NCBI RefSeq assembly: GCF_017876515.1
Contig: NZ_JAGIOC010000001.1
Span: forward strand, 4,499,502 to 4,563,501
Length of the DNA: 64,000 bases
From: Brachybacterium fresconis
GTDB taxonomy: Bacteria; Actinomycetota; Actinomycetes; Actinomycetales; Dermabacteraceae
Direction of reading: 5' to 3'
Under the pieces are notes generated by a model. That model worked only from the letters and a program-made list of their open reading frames with translations. It had not been told where the DNA came from and ran no database searches. Positions 44,346 to 54,668 of the stretch are shown here, in pieces; positions within the stretch are counted from its first letter, which is position 1; every line of letters starts with the position of its first letter. Both the position numbers and the translations under genes were made by a program.

Positions 44346-45845
44346 GTGGAATCCCCCGCACCAGCCGCTGTCATCGTTCTGGCCGCAGGCGCCGGGACCC
44401 GTATGAAGTCCCGGAAGCCGAAGGTGCTCCACGAGATCGGAGGCAGATCCCTCCTCGTGCATGCGGTCACCGCTGCCGAGGGCACCAGCCCCTCCGAGCT
44501 GGTCGTGGTGCTCCGCCATGAGCGCGAGCGGGTCGCCGAGCACCTCGCCGAGCACGCTTCCGAGGTCACCGTCGCCGACCAGGACGAGATGCCGGGAACC
44601 GGCCGTGCCGTCCAGTGCGGCCTCGACCAGGTCGCCGCGAGCGAGGGCACCGTCCTGGTCACCTACGGCGATGTGCCGCTGCTGGATCCGGCGACCCTGC
44701 GGGAGCTCGTCGGCGCCCACGAGAGCGCGGGCGCCGCCGCGACCGTGCTGACCGCCCGCGTTCCCGATCCCGCCGGATACGGCCGCATCCTGCGCAGCGA
44801 GGACGGCTCGGAGGTGCTCGGCATCGTCGAGCACAAGGACGCCACGGAGGCGGAGCGGGGGATCGACGAGATCAACTCCGGCATCTACGCCTTCGACCTG
44901 GCCGTCCTGCGCGATGCACTCGGACGGATCGGCACCGACAATGCCCAGGGCGAGATGTACCTGACCGACGTCCTCTCGATCGCCCGTCGGGACGGGCGCT
45001 CCGTGCACGCGGTGGTGACCGACGACGTGATGATGGTCGAGGGCGTCAACGACCGCGTCCAGCTCGCCCAGCTCGGCGCCGAGATGAATCGCCGCATCCT
45101 CGAGCGCCACATGCGCGCCGGGGTCACCATCGTCGACCCCTCCACCACCTGGATCGACGCCGACGTCTCGATCGCCCAGGATGCGGTGATCCTGCCGGGC
45201 GTCCAGCTGCACGGCGCCACCGACATCGGCGAGGACGCGCTGATCGGACCGGACACGACCCTGGCCGACACCGAGGTCGGTGCCGGCGCCGAGGTGGTCC
45301 GCTCCCACGCCGTGCTCGCCGTGATCGGCAAAGAAGCGAACGTCGGTCCCTTCTCCTACCTGCGTGCCGGCACCGATCTCGGGAGGGCGGGCAAGATCGG
45401 CGGATTCGTCGAGACCAAGAACGCGAAGATCGGCCAGGGCGCGAAGGTCCCGCACCTGAGCTACGTGGGCGACGCCGAGATCGGCGAGGGCACCAATATC
45501 GGTGCGGGCACGATCGTCGCCAACTACGACGGGGTGACCAAGAACCGCACCACCGTCGGCAAGCAGGTGCGCGTCGGTGCCCAGAACGTGCTGGTGGCAC
45601 CCGTGGCGATCGGCGACGGTGCGGCGACCGGGGCCGGCACCACGGTGCGCAAGGACGTCGGTCCCGGGGCGCTTGGAGTGAACGCGGTCTCGCAGCGGAA
45701 CATGGAAGGATGGACCATGCGACGCCGCGCGGGGACCGCGGCCGAGGACGCGGCACGTGCTGCCCTGGACTCGGCGGAACGGTCCGCTGCCGATGCGCCG
45801 GCCAGCACAGACGCCCAGGAGCACAAGGAGCACGAGCAGCGATGA
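44346..45845 (+). CDS. glmU: GlmU, bifunctional UDP-GlcNAc pyrophosphorylase/GlcN-1-P acetyltransferase
   Basis: 499 residues from GTG 44346 with GAGGAG upstream. The N-terminal uridylyltransferase domain (about 1-230) has VLAAGAGTRMKSRKPKVLH; the C-terminal left-handed beta-helix (about 255-455) has the hexapeptide repeats and acetyltransferase site (GGFVETKNAKIG, NIGAGTIVANYDG). It makes UDP-GlcNAc for peptidoglycan. A charged, Ala-rich tail ends the protein. The stop overlaps prs as ATGA. Confidence 0.96.
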   Translation: MESPAPAAVIVLAAGAGTRMKSRKPKVLHEIGGRSLLVHAVTAAEGTSPSELVVVLRHERERVAEHLAEHASEVTVADQDEMPGTGRAVQCGLDQVAASEGTVLVTYGDVPLLDPATLRELVGAHESAGAAATVLTARVPDPAGYGRILRSEDGSEVLGIVEHKDATEAERGIDEINSGIYAFDLAVLRDALGRIGTDNAQGEMYLTDVLSIARRDGRSVHAVVTDDVMMVEGVNDRVQLAQLGAEMNRRILERHMRAGVTIVDPSTTWIDADVSIAQDAVILPGVQLHGATDIGEDALIGPDTTLADTEVGAGAEVVRSHAVLAVIGKEANVGPFSYLRAGTDLGRAGKIGGFVETKNAKIGQGAKVPHLSYVGDAEIGEGTNIGAGTIVANYDGVTKNRTTVGKQVRVGAQNVLVAPVAIGDGAATGAGTTVRKDVGPGALGVNAVSQRNMEGWTMRRRAGTAAEDAARAALDSAERSAADAPASTDAQEHKEHEQR

Positions 45846-46822
45846 GCGGAATCGTCACCACGGGGGAGAAGCGACTGGTCCTCGCCTCGGGAAGGGCTCA
45901 CCCGGTCCTCGCCCAGGAGGTCGCCGACGAGCTCGGCGTCGAGATCCTGCCGATGGATGCCTGGGACTTCGCCAACGGCGAGATCTACGTGCGCTACGGC
46001 GAGTCCGTGCGCGGCACCGATGTCTTCGTGCTGCAGTCGCATCCTGCGCCCATCAACACCTGGGTGATGGAGCACCTCATCATGATCGATGCGCTCAAGC
46101 GCGCCTCGGCCAAGCGGATCACCGCGATCGCCCCGAGCTTCCCGTACGCCCGTCAGGACAAGAAGCACCGCGGGCGCGAGCCGATCTCCGCCCGGCTCGT
46201 CGCGGACATGTACGAGACGGCCGGGATCGACCGCATGATCTCCGTCGACCTCCACGCCCCGCAGGTGCAGGGCTACTTCAACCGGCCGCTCGACCACCTG
46301 ATGGCACTGCCGATCCTCGCCACCTACATCCAGGAGAAGTACGGCGAAGAGGACATCGCCGTGGTCTCCCCGGACGCCGGCCGGATCCGCGTGGCCGAGC
46401 AGTGGGCGAAGAAGCTCGGCGGCGTGAACCTCGCCTTCATCCACAAGTCGCGCGACCCGGAGAAGCCGAACCAGGCCGTCGCCAAGCGCGTGATCGGTGA
46501 CGTCGAGGGCAAGACCTGCATCCTGGTCGACGACATGATCGACACCGCAGGCACCATCGTGCAGGCCTCCGACGCCCTGATCGCGAACGGGGCGGACTCG
46601 GTCATCATCGCGACCACCCACGCGATCCTCTCGGACCCCGCGACGGAGCGCCTCAAGTCCAGCGCGGTGCGCGAGATCGTGTGCACCAACACGCTGCCGG
46701 TGCCGGCGGAGAAGCAGTTCGATCGCCTCACCCAGCTGTCGATCGCGCCGCTGCTGGCGCGGGCGATCCGGGCGGTCTTCGACGACGGCTCGGTCACCAG
46801 CCTGTTCGACGGCGAGGTCTGA
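45842..46822 (+). CDS. prs: Ribose-phosphate pyrophosphokinase
   Basis: 326 residues. It makes PRPP from ribose 5-phosphate and ATP for purine, pyrimidine, His and Trp synthesis. FANGEIYVRY, the flexible loop PYARQDKKHRGREPISARLVADM and the PRPP loop CILVDDMIDTAGTI are diagnostic. It is translationally coupled to glmU. The mRNA is probably ended by the long palindrome about 60 bases downstream. Confidence 0.97.
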   Translation: MSGIVTTGEKRLVLASGRAHPVLAQEVADELGVEILPMDAWDFANGEIYVRYGESVRGTDVFVLQSHPAPINTWVMEHLIMIDALKRASAKRITAIAPSFPYARQDKKHRGREPISARLVADMYETAGIDRMISVDLHAPQVQGYFNRPLDHLMALPILATYIQEKYGEEDIAVVSPDAGRIRVAEQWAKKLGGVNLAFIHKSRDPEKPNQAVAKRVIGDVEGKTCILVDDMIDTAGTIVQASDALIANGADSVIIATTHAILSDPATERLKSSAVREIVCTNTLPVPAEKQFDRLTQLSIAPLLARAIRAVFDDGSVTSLFDGEV

Positions 46823-46880
46823 CCCCGGTGATCTGATCACCCGGCCCGATCACCCGGCCCGAGCGCGCGGCGCCGGCATC

Positions 46881-46935
46881 GAGAACGACGTTCGGAACAC
46901 CTTCCGTCACGGAAAGTGTTCCGAACGTCGTTCTC
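46881..46935. terminator. 55-nt near-perfect palindrome downstream of prs
   Basis: Perfect 20-bp arms (46881-46900 and 46916-46935) flank a 15-nt centre that itself forms TTCCG-TCA-CGGAA. Each arm contains smaller dyads such as GAACGACGTTC. It may terminate prs, but its size and base mix are unusual. A second hairpin-prone GC stretch follows to about 47000. The gene-free stretch is 46823-47195. Confidence 0.7.
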
Positions 46936-47051
46936 GTGTCGTGGCCCACGGCCACCGTGGGTCGGCTTCCGTGGGCCGGCTGCCACGAGCCGGCCACCGC
47001 AGGTCGGGCGATCGTCGTCACGTCCGCGCCGGCACCGCGGGCTCACCGTGC

Positions 47052-47057
47052 TAATCT
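47052..47057 (+). promoter_or_regulatory. -10 hexamer TAATCT upstream of rplY
   Basis: The GCTAATCT context equals that before tRNA-Ala. It would give a leader of roughly 130 nt before the rplY ATG. Confidence 0.45.
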
Positions 47058-47195
47058 CACCGGGTCACTTCGGCGAGGGAGCGGGCACCAGCCCGTTCCG
47101 TGATCGACGCGGTGCGGATCTCCGGGAGCTCCTGCTCCCAGTGCCCCGTGGCGTCGCTCATCGTCGAGCACCAGCAACCACGAGGAGCACCCATC

Positions 47196-47816
47196 ATGGC
47201 TGAGAAGCTGAACGTCGAACTGCGCGAGGACTTCGGCAAGGGCGCTGCCCGCCGTCTCCGCGCCGATCAGCGCATCCCCGCCGTCCTGTACGGCCACGGC
47301 GAGGCCCCGCTGCACCTCTCCCTGCCCAACCACGAGACCGCTCTGATCGCGCGCAACCCCAACGCGCTGCTCGAGCTCGGCCTCGCCGACGGCACCCAGC
47401 ACCTGGCCCTGATCAAGGAGATCCAGCGTCACCCGCTCAAGCGGAGCCTGACCCACCTCGACCTCATCACCGTCCGCCGCGGCGAGAAGGTCGAGGTCGA
47501 CATCCCGGTCATCCTGTCCGGCGAGCCGGTCGCCCCGGCCATCGCCATGGTCGACCTGCAGACGCTGACGCTGTCCGTCGACGCGCTCCACGTGCCCGAG
47601 CACATCGAGATCTCGGTCGAGGACGCCGAGGAGGGCTACCAGCTCTTCGCCGGTGACGTCATCCTGCCGGGCGACGCCGAGCTGGTCACGGACGCCGAGA
47701 TCCTCGTCGCCTCCGTCGAGATGCCGCGCGTCGAGCCCGCGCCCGAGGATGAGGAGTCCGAGGAGACGGCCGGGGAGAGCGCCGAGGAGTCCGAGGAGGA
47801 CGCCGAGCAGGAGTGA
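47196..47816 (+). CDS. rplY: Ribosomal protein bL25 (Ctc/general-stress type)
   Basis: 206 residues: an N-terminal 5S-rRNA-binding domain (LNVELREDFGKGAARRLRADQRIPAVLYGHG, about 5-95) and the C-terminal TL5/Ctc beta domain (about 96-185), ending in a highly acidic tail of Glu, Asp and Ser. A GAGGAGCACCC ribosome site precedes ATG 47196. It binds 5S rRNA in the large subunit. The long leader suggests post-transcriptional control, although no known motif was recognised. Confidence 0.95.
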   Translation: MAEKLNVELREDFGKGAARRLRADQRIPAVLYGHGEAPLHLSLPNHETALIARNPNALLELGLADGTQHLALIKEIQRHPLKRSLTHLDLITVRRGEKVEVDIPVILSGEPVAPAIAMVDLQTLTLSVDALHVPEHIEISVEDAEEGYQLFAGDVILPGDAELVTDAEILVASVEMPRVEPAPEDEESEETAGESAEESEEDAEQE

Positions 47817-47957
47817 CCCGATCGAGCAGGCCGTGAGGCGCTGCGGTCCGAGTCCTCGACCACGGGTCCACGGCGCATCGGCCCGCTCGTTTCCTCACAC
47901 CCATCGTCCGGGGCGTCGCGCGCTGCGTGGCGCCCCGGTACGGTATCCGGGGCCGGT

Positions 47958-48041
47958 GGGCGCTGGGCGCTGGGCGCTGGGCGCTGGGCGCACAGCGCAG
48001 AGCGCACAGCGCAGAGCGCACAGCGCAGAGCGCACAGCGGG
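47958..48041. repeat. Twelve tandem 7-bp units between rplY and pth
   Basis: GGGCGCT occurs four times, then a hybrid GGGCGCA, then CAGCGCA alternating with GAGCGCA, ending CAGCGGG. The array occupies the centre of the 300-base gene-free stretch 47817-48116. Confidence 0.92.
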
Positions 48042-48116
48042 AGGCACCGGCCGGGACCAGGCCGCGCCGGGTGGGATGCTCGGTGCCGGCGTCGACGCTG
48101 CAGCGAGGAGCAGTCC

Positions 48117-48731
48117 ATGACCGTGAGCGATTCTCGTCCCGGCCCGTACCTGGTGGTGGGGCTTGGCAACCCCGGCCCGAAGTACGCCTCGACCCGGCAC
48201 AACATCGGCCAGATGGTGCTGGACCATATCGCCGGCGCCGTCGGCGCCCGCTTCGCCGCGGCGCGCCGTGCTCAGGCCGTCGTGATCGAGGGACGACTGG
48301 GCCTGCCCGGCTCCGGCGAACGGGTGATCCTCGCCAAGACGACCACCTACATGAACGTCTCCGGCGGGCCCGTGAAGGCGCTCGCGTCCTACTACGACAT
48401 CCCGCCCGAGCGGATCGTCGTCGTCCATGACGAGGTCGACATCCCCTTCGACACGCTCCGGATGAAGAGCGGCGGCGGCGAGGGCGGCCACAACGGGCTG
48501 CGCGACATCACCACAGCGCTCGGCACCAAGGACTACCTGCGCATCCGCGTCGGCGTGGGTCGCCCCTCAGGAGGTCGCGACACCGCCGATCACGTGCTCG
48601 CCCCCTTCTCCGCCACCGAGCGCAAGACCCTCGAACTGCTGATCTCCGACGCCGCCGACGCCGTGGAGTCCGTGGTCCTCGAGGGGCTCACCGCCTCCCA
48701 GCAACGATTCCACTCCCCAGAGGCACGATGA
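48117..48731 (+). CDS. pth: Peptidyl-tRNA hydrolase
   Basis: 204 residues. It recycles tRNA from dropped-off peptidyl-tRNA. VVGLGNPGPKYASTRHNIGQMV holds the catalytic His and Asn; TTYMNVSGGPV and VHDEVDIPFDTLRMKSGGGEGGHNGLRDI are also family motifs. CGAGGAGC lies before the ATG. The stop overlaps the mfd start as ATGA, so the two genes are coupled. Confidence 0.97.
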   Translation: MTVSDSRPGPYLVVGLGNPGPKYASTRHNIGQMVLDHIAGAVGARFAAARRAQAVVIEGRLGLPGSGERVILAKTTTYMNVSGGPVKALASYYDIPPERIVVVHDEVDIPFDTLRMKSGGGEGGHNGLRDITTALGTKDYLRIRVGVGRPSGGRDTADHVLAPFSATERKTLELLISDAADAVESVVLEGLTASQQRFHSPEAR

Positions 48732-51700
48732 CCACGAACACGCTCCCCGCCACGGCGACCCGCGCCCCGCTGCGCCCGCTGCTCCAGCAGCTCGCCGACG
48801 GACAGGACCTCACCTCGCTGCGGGCGCTCGTCGAGGAGGGCTCCGCCTCCGGCGAGGGCGGCAGCATCGTCGCCGCGACGGGACTGTTCCCCTTCGCCGT
48901 CGCGGACCTCGCCCGTCGCGCCACCGCCGAGAACCCGCTCGTGGTCGTCACCCCCACCACCCGCGCCCTCGAGGACCTCCGCTCGGCGCTGTCGGCCCTG
49001 ATCGGCACCGAACACGTCGCCGAGCTGCCCGCCTGGGAGACGCTCCCGCACGAGCGGCTGTCCCCGCGCGCCGATACCGTCGCCCGACGTCTGGCGACCC
49101 TGCGCCGCATCGCCCACCCCGAGTCCGAGGACCCGGTGCGCGTGCTGCTGATGCCCGTGCGCTCGCTGCTGCAGCCGATCGCCACCGGGCTCGGCGACCT
49201 GCGCTCCGTGCGCGCTGCCGTCGGCGAGGACTACCCCCTCGAGGACCTGGTGCGAGACCTCGTCGATGCCGCCTACGTGCGGGTGGACATGGTCGAGAAG
49301 CGCGGGGAGTTCGCCGTGCGCGGCGGCATCCTCGACGTCTTCCCGCCCACCGAGCCGCATCCGGTGCGCGTGGACCTCTTCGGCGACGAGATCGACGACG
49401 TGCGCTACTTCTCCGTCGCCGACCAGCGCTCCCTGGATCCCGCCCCGCGCGGGCTCGACGCCCCGCCGTGCCGGGAGATCCTGCTGACCCCGGCCGTGCG
49501 GGAGCGGGCCCGTGCCGTCGCCGAGGAGCTGCCCGGGGCCCGCGATCTGCTGCTGCGCATCGCCGACGGGATCGCCGCCGACGGCATGGAATCGCTCAGC
49601 CCCGTCCTGGTCGACGGCATGGAGCAGGTCGCTGACGTCCTCCCCGCCGGGGCCCGCTTCCTGGTGCTGGACCCCGAGCGCGCCCGCGCCCGCGCCGAGG
49701 AGCTGGTCGCGACCACGGACGAGTTCCTCGCCGCCGCGTGGTCCAGCGCCGCCGCCGGCGGAGGACTCCCGCTCGATGTGGGGGCGGCGAGCTTCGTGCC
49801 GCTGTCCGAGGCGAAGGGGCACGCCCGCGAGGGCGGCCGCCCCTGGTTCACCCTGGCGGCCTTCGGACTGGACGCCGACGTCGACCTCACCACCACCGCG
49901 CACACCCACCCCGGCTACTCCGGCAAGCCCGGCGACGCCGCGAAGGACCTCGAGAAGCGCCGCACCGACGGGTGGTCCGTCGTGGCCACCATGGTCGGCT
50001 CCGGCGGAGCGCGCCACGTCGCGGAGAACCTCCGCGCCGAGGGCATGCCGGCCGTGTTCTCCCCCGACCTCGACGGGCCGGTCGCGGGAGGCGAGGCGGT
50101 CGTGACCGTCGGCCCCTTCCCCGACGGCCTGGTCGTCGAGGACCTCCAGCTGGTCCTCGCCTCCGAGCGGGACCTGACCGGCAAGTCCGGAGCCCGCCGC
50201 GGCGAGGAGCGCAAGATGCCCTCGCGGCGGCGCAACGTCGTCGACCCGCTGCAGCTGCGCCCCGGCGACCACGTCGTCCACGCCCACCACGGCGTCGGCC
50301 GCTTCGTCGAGATGACCCGCCGTGCCGTCGGCACCGGCGCGAAGCGCACCACCCGCGAGTACCTGGTCATCGAGTACGCCCCCTCCAAGAAGGGCCAGCC
50401 CGGCGACCGCCTGTACGTCCCCAGCGACCAGCTGGACCAGGTCACCAAGTACGTCGGCGGCGAGGAGCCCAGCGTCAACCGCATGGGCGGGGCCGACTGG
50501 GCCAAGACCAAGTCCCGCGCCCGCAAGGCGATCCGCGAGATCGCCGATGAGCTGGTGCGCCTGTACTCGGCGAGGCAGTCCGCGCCCGGCCACGCCTTCG
50601 GCCCCGACACCCCGTGGCAGCGGGAGCTCGAGGACGCCTTCGAGTTCGTCGAGACCCCGGACCAGCTCTCCACCCTCGACGACGTCAAGTCCGACATGGA
50701 GAAGACCGTCCCGATGGACCGGCTGATCCTCGGCGACGTCGGCTACGGCAAGACCGAGATCGCCGTGCGCGCCGCGTTCAAGGCCGTCCAGGAGGGCAAG
50801 CAGGTGGCGGTGCTCGCCCCGACGACGCTGCTGGCCCAGCAGCACATGGACACCTTCGCCGAGCGGTACACCGGCTTCCCGGTGACCGTGCGGGGGCTCT
50901 CGCGCTTCCAGAGCCCGGCGGACTCCGAGCGGACCATCCAGGGGATCGCCGACGGCAGCGTCGACATCGTCATCGGCACCCACCGCCTGCTGACCGGCAA
51001 CGTGCGCTTCAAGGATCTGGGCCTGCTGATCGTCGATGAGGAGCAGCGCTTCGGCGTCGAGCACAAGGAGACCCTCAAGGCCCTGCGCACGAACGTCGAC
51101 GTGCTGGCGATGTCGGCCACCCCGATCCCGCGCACCCTGGAGATGGCCGTCACCGGCATCCGGGAGATGTCGATCCTGGCCACCCCGCCGGAGGAGCGCC
51201 ATCCGGTGCTCACCTACGTCGGCGCCCAGGAGGACAAGCAGGTCACCGCGGCCATCCGCCGCGAGCTGCTGCGCGAGGGCCAGGTGTTCTACATCCACAA
51301 CCGGGTCGAGGACATCGACCGCGTCGCCGCGCACCTGCGGGAGCTGGTGCCCGACGCCCGGGTCCAGGTCGCCCACGGCAAGATGCACGAGCACCAGCTG
51401 GAGCGGGTCATCGTCGACTTCTGGGAGCGCGACTTCGACGTGCTGGTGTGCACCACCATCGTCGAGACCGGGCTGGACATCGCCAACGCCAACACCCTGA
51501 TCGTCGAGAACGCCGACAAGTTCGGCCTCTCCCAGCTGCATCAGCTGCGCGGACGCGTGGGCCGCTCCAGCGAGCGGGCCTACGCCTACTTCCTCTACAA
51601 CGCCACCAAGCCGCTGACGGAGACCGCGCACGACCGACTCACCACCCTCGCGACCAACACCGACCTCGGCGCGGGCATGCAGGTGGCCATGAAGGACCTC

Positions 51701-52405
51701 GAGATCCGCGGCGCCGGGAACCTGCTGGGCGGCGAGCAGTCCGGGCACATCGCCGGGGTCGGCTTCGACCTGTACGTGCGCATGGTGGGGGAGGCCGTGG
51801 CGGCCTTCCGCGGCGAGAGCTCGGCGCCGGAGAAGGAGATCCGGGTCGAGCTGCCGCTGGACGCCCACGTCCCCCACGACTACATCGGCTCCGAGCGGCT
51901 GCGGCTGGAGGCGTACTCCAAGCTCTCGGCCGTCCGCGAGGTCTCCGAGATCGAGCAGATCCGCGCCGAGCTCACCGACCGCTACGGTGCCCCGCCCCCG
52001 CCGGTCGAGGTGCTGCTGGACGTGGCGCGCTTCCGGATCGACGCCCGGGCCGCCGGCGTCGACGAGGTGCAGGCGCAGGGCAAGATGATCCGCTTCGCCC
52101 ACCTGGAGGTGCCCGACTCCGCCGCGATGCGGATGAAGCGCCTCTACCCGGGCACCCTGCTCAAGCCCGCCACCCGCCAGGTGATGGTGCCCCGACCCAT
52201 GACCGCCCGCTTCGGCGGCACCGAGCTGCGGGACCACGAGCTGCTGGACTGGGCCCGCCAGGTGCTGCGCACCCTCGTGCCCGAGGCCGCCGAGGCGATG
52301 ACGGCCCCGACGATCCCGGGCGAGGTCGAGAGCGCGCAGCGGGGCACGGATCACGGCAGGGAGGGCGGCGCGACCCGGAGCACAGGTCAGGCCGGAGGGA
52401 AGTAG
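48728..52405 (+). CDS. mfd: Mfd, transcription-repair coupling factor
   Basis: 1225 residues. A UvrB-like N-terminal module (about 1-350), an RNA-polymerase-binding CarD-like domain (about 505-580, RPGDHVVHAHHGVGRFVEM), a RecG-type translocase with Walker A GDVGYGKTEIA near 668 and DEEQRFG near 770, and the C-terminal TRCF domain. It removes RNA polymerase stalled at lesions and recruits UvrA. It starts inside the end of pth. Full length and intact. Confidence 0.97.
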   Translation: MTTNTLPATATRAPLRPLLQQLADGQDLTSLRALVEEGSASGEGGSIVAATGLFPFAVADLARRATAENPLVVVTPTTRALEDLRSALSALIGTEHVAELPAWETLPHERLSPRADTVARRLATLRRIAHPESEDPVRVLLMPVRSLLQPIATGLGDLRSVRAAVGEDYPLEDLVRDLVDAAYVRVDMVEKRGEFAVRGGILDVFPPTEPHPVRVDLFGDEIDDVRYFSVADQRSLDPAPRGLDAPPCREILLTPAVRERARAVAEELPGARDLLLRIADGIAADGMESLSPVLVDGMEQVADVLPAGARFLVLDPERARARAEELVATTDEFLAAAWSSAAAGGGLPLDVGAASFVPLSEAKGHAREGGRPWFTLAAFGLDADVDLTTTAHTHPGYSGKPGDAAKDLEKRRTDGWSVVATMVGSGGARHVAENLRAEGMPAVFSPDLDGPVAGGEAVVTVGPFPDGLVVEDLQLVLASERDLTGKSGARRGEERKMPSRRRNVVDPLQLRPGDHVVHAHHGVGRFVEMTRRAVGTGAKRTTREYLVIEYAPSKKGQPGDRLYVPSDQLDQVTKYVGGEEPSVNRMGGADWAKTKSRARKAIREIADELVRLYSARQSAPGHAFGPDTPWQRELEDAFEFVETPDQLSTLDDVKSDMEKTVPMDRLILGDVGYGKTEIAVRAAFKAVQEGKQVAVLAPTTLLAQQHMDTFAERYTGFPVTVRGLSRFQSPADSERTIQGIADGSVDIVIGTHRLLTGNVRFKDLGLLIVDEEQRFGVEHKETLKALRTNVDVLAMSATPIPRTLEMAVTGIREMSILATPPEERHPVLTYVGAQEDKQVTAAIRRELLREGQVFYIHNRVEDIDRVAAHLRELVPDARVQVAHGKMHEHQLERVIVDFWERDFDVLVCTTIVETGLDIANANTLIVENADKFGLSQLHQLRGRVGRSSERAYAYFLYNATKPLTETAHDRLTTLATNTDLGAGMQVAMKDLEIRGAGNLLGGEQSGHIAGVGFDLYVRMVGEAVAAFRGESSAPEKEIRVELPLDAHVPHDYIGSERLRLEAYSKLSAVREVSEIEQIRAELTDRYGAPPPPVEVLLDVARFRIDARAAGVDEVQAQGKMIRFAHLEVPDSAAMRMKRLYPGTLLKPATRQVMVPRPMTARFGGTELRDHELLDWARQVLRTLVPEAAEAMTAPTIPGEVESAQRGTDHGREGGATRSTGQAGGK

Positions 52406-52408
52406 CCT
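52403..52408 (+). promoter_or_regulatory. -10 hexamer TAGCCT of mazG
   Basis: It overlaps the mfd stop codon and ends 7 nt before GTG 52416, a leaderless pattern. Confidence 0.5.
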
Positions 52409-52415
52409 CGCCTCC

Positions 52416-53276
52416 GTGAGCGACGACGAGAACCGGACCGGCCCCGACGAGCCTGCACCTCGCGCGGTCGGCCCCGCGCCCCGCGGGACCGCGCTGCTGC
52501 GCGCCGTGGAGGTGATGGAGGCCCTGCGTGCGGCCGACGGCGACGCCTGGACCCACCAGCAGAGCCATGCCTCGCTCGCGCGATACCTGCTGGAGGAGAC
52601 CCACGAGGTGCTCGAGGTGATCGACGATCCCGCGGCCCACGGGCCCGGGGCGCTGCCCGACGAGCTCGGGGACCTGCTGTTCCAGATCCTGTTCCACGCC
52701 CGCATCGGCCAGGAGGAGGATCCCGCCTGGGACGTGGACGACGTGGCCCGTTCCTTCATCGCCAAGATGGAACGGCGCAATCCCCACATCTTCGCCTCCC
52801 ACCGCGAGCAGGCCCTGAACGACCGCGAGGACGTCGAGGAGATCATCGCGCAGTGGCACGCCGTCAAGGCCGCCGAGCGTCGTGCCTCCGGCGACCGCCC
52901 CCGGGGATGGGCCGACGGCATCCCCGCTCGGCTGCCCGCCCTGCAGACCGCCGCGAAGATCGTCCACCGCGCCCGCTCCGACGGGCAGCTCGAGCAGCTG
53001 CTGGCCGCGGCCGACCACGCGGCCGCCGCTGCGGACACCGAGGAGTTCGGCGGTGACCTCGGCCGCGCGCTGCTCGACCTCGTCGTCGCCGCCGAGGCCC
53101 GGGACGACGACCCCGAGACCGCGCTGCGAGCCCTGCTGGCGCGGCTGCGTCCGCAGGACACCGGGGACACCGCGGACACCGCGGACCCCGCGGCCATCGC
53201 GGAGACCGGCGGAGCTCCTGCGAGGCCCGGCAGGGTCGATGAGCGGCCCGGGCAGGGTGCCGGCGGCCCGACGGCC

Positions 53277-53279
<3 letters not shown>
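52416..53279 (+). CDS. mazG: MazG-type nucleoside triphosphate pyrophosphohydrolase
   Basis: 287 residues from GTG 52416. The N-terminal MazG domain has EETHEVLEVIDDP and DELGDLLFQILFHARIGQE (metal-binding Glu and Asp residues). The second repeat (about 165-245) is degenerate, and the C-terminus is an Asp/Thr/Pro-rich tail. It hydrolyses abnormal or alarmone nucleotides to monophosphates. It sits in the usual mfd-mazG-eno order. The stop codon TAG is part of the eno -10 box. Confidence 0.93.
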
Positions 53280-54638
<1,359 letters not shown>

Positions 54639-54647
54639 GAGCCCAGG

Positions 54648-54665
54648 CAGAGGTTGTAACCTCTG
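54648..54665. promoter_or_regulatory. Inverted repeat overlapping the ftsB -10 box
   Basis: CAGAGGTT (54648-54655) and AACCTCTG (54658-54665) with a 2-nt centre cover the TAACCT hexamer; either an operator or the eno terminator. Confidence 0.5.
54657..54662 (+). promoter_or_regulatory. -10 hexamer TAACCT of ftsB
   Basis: It ends 6 nt before ATG 54669, predicting a leaderless mRNA. Confidence 0.5.
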
Positions 54666-54668
54666 GGC

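Noticed and set aside
47057..47195. Riboswitch or ribosomal-protein leader motif before rplY
   Set aside because: The leader is long enough, but I could not fold it into any known motif.
48590..53197. Open frame of more than 1500 codons on the minus strand over mfd, mazG and pth
   Set aside because: It is the mirror frame of strongly conserved plus-strand genes; long antisense frames are expected at this GC content, and its residues form low-complexity Arg/Gly/Ala/His strings without domains.
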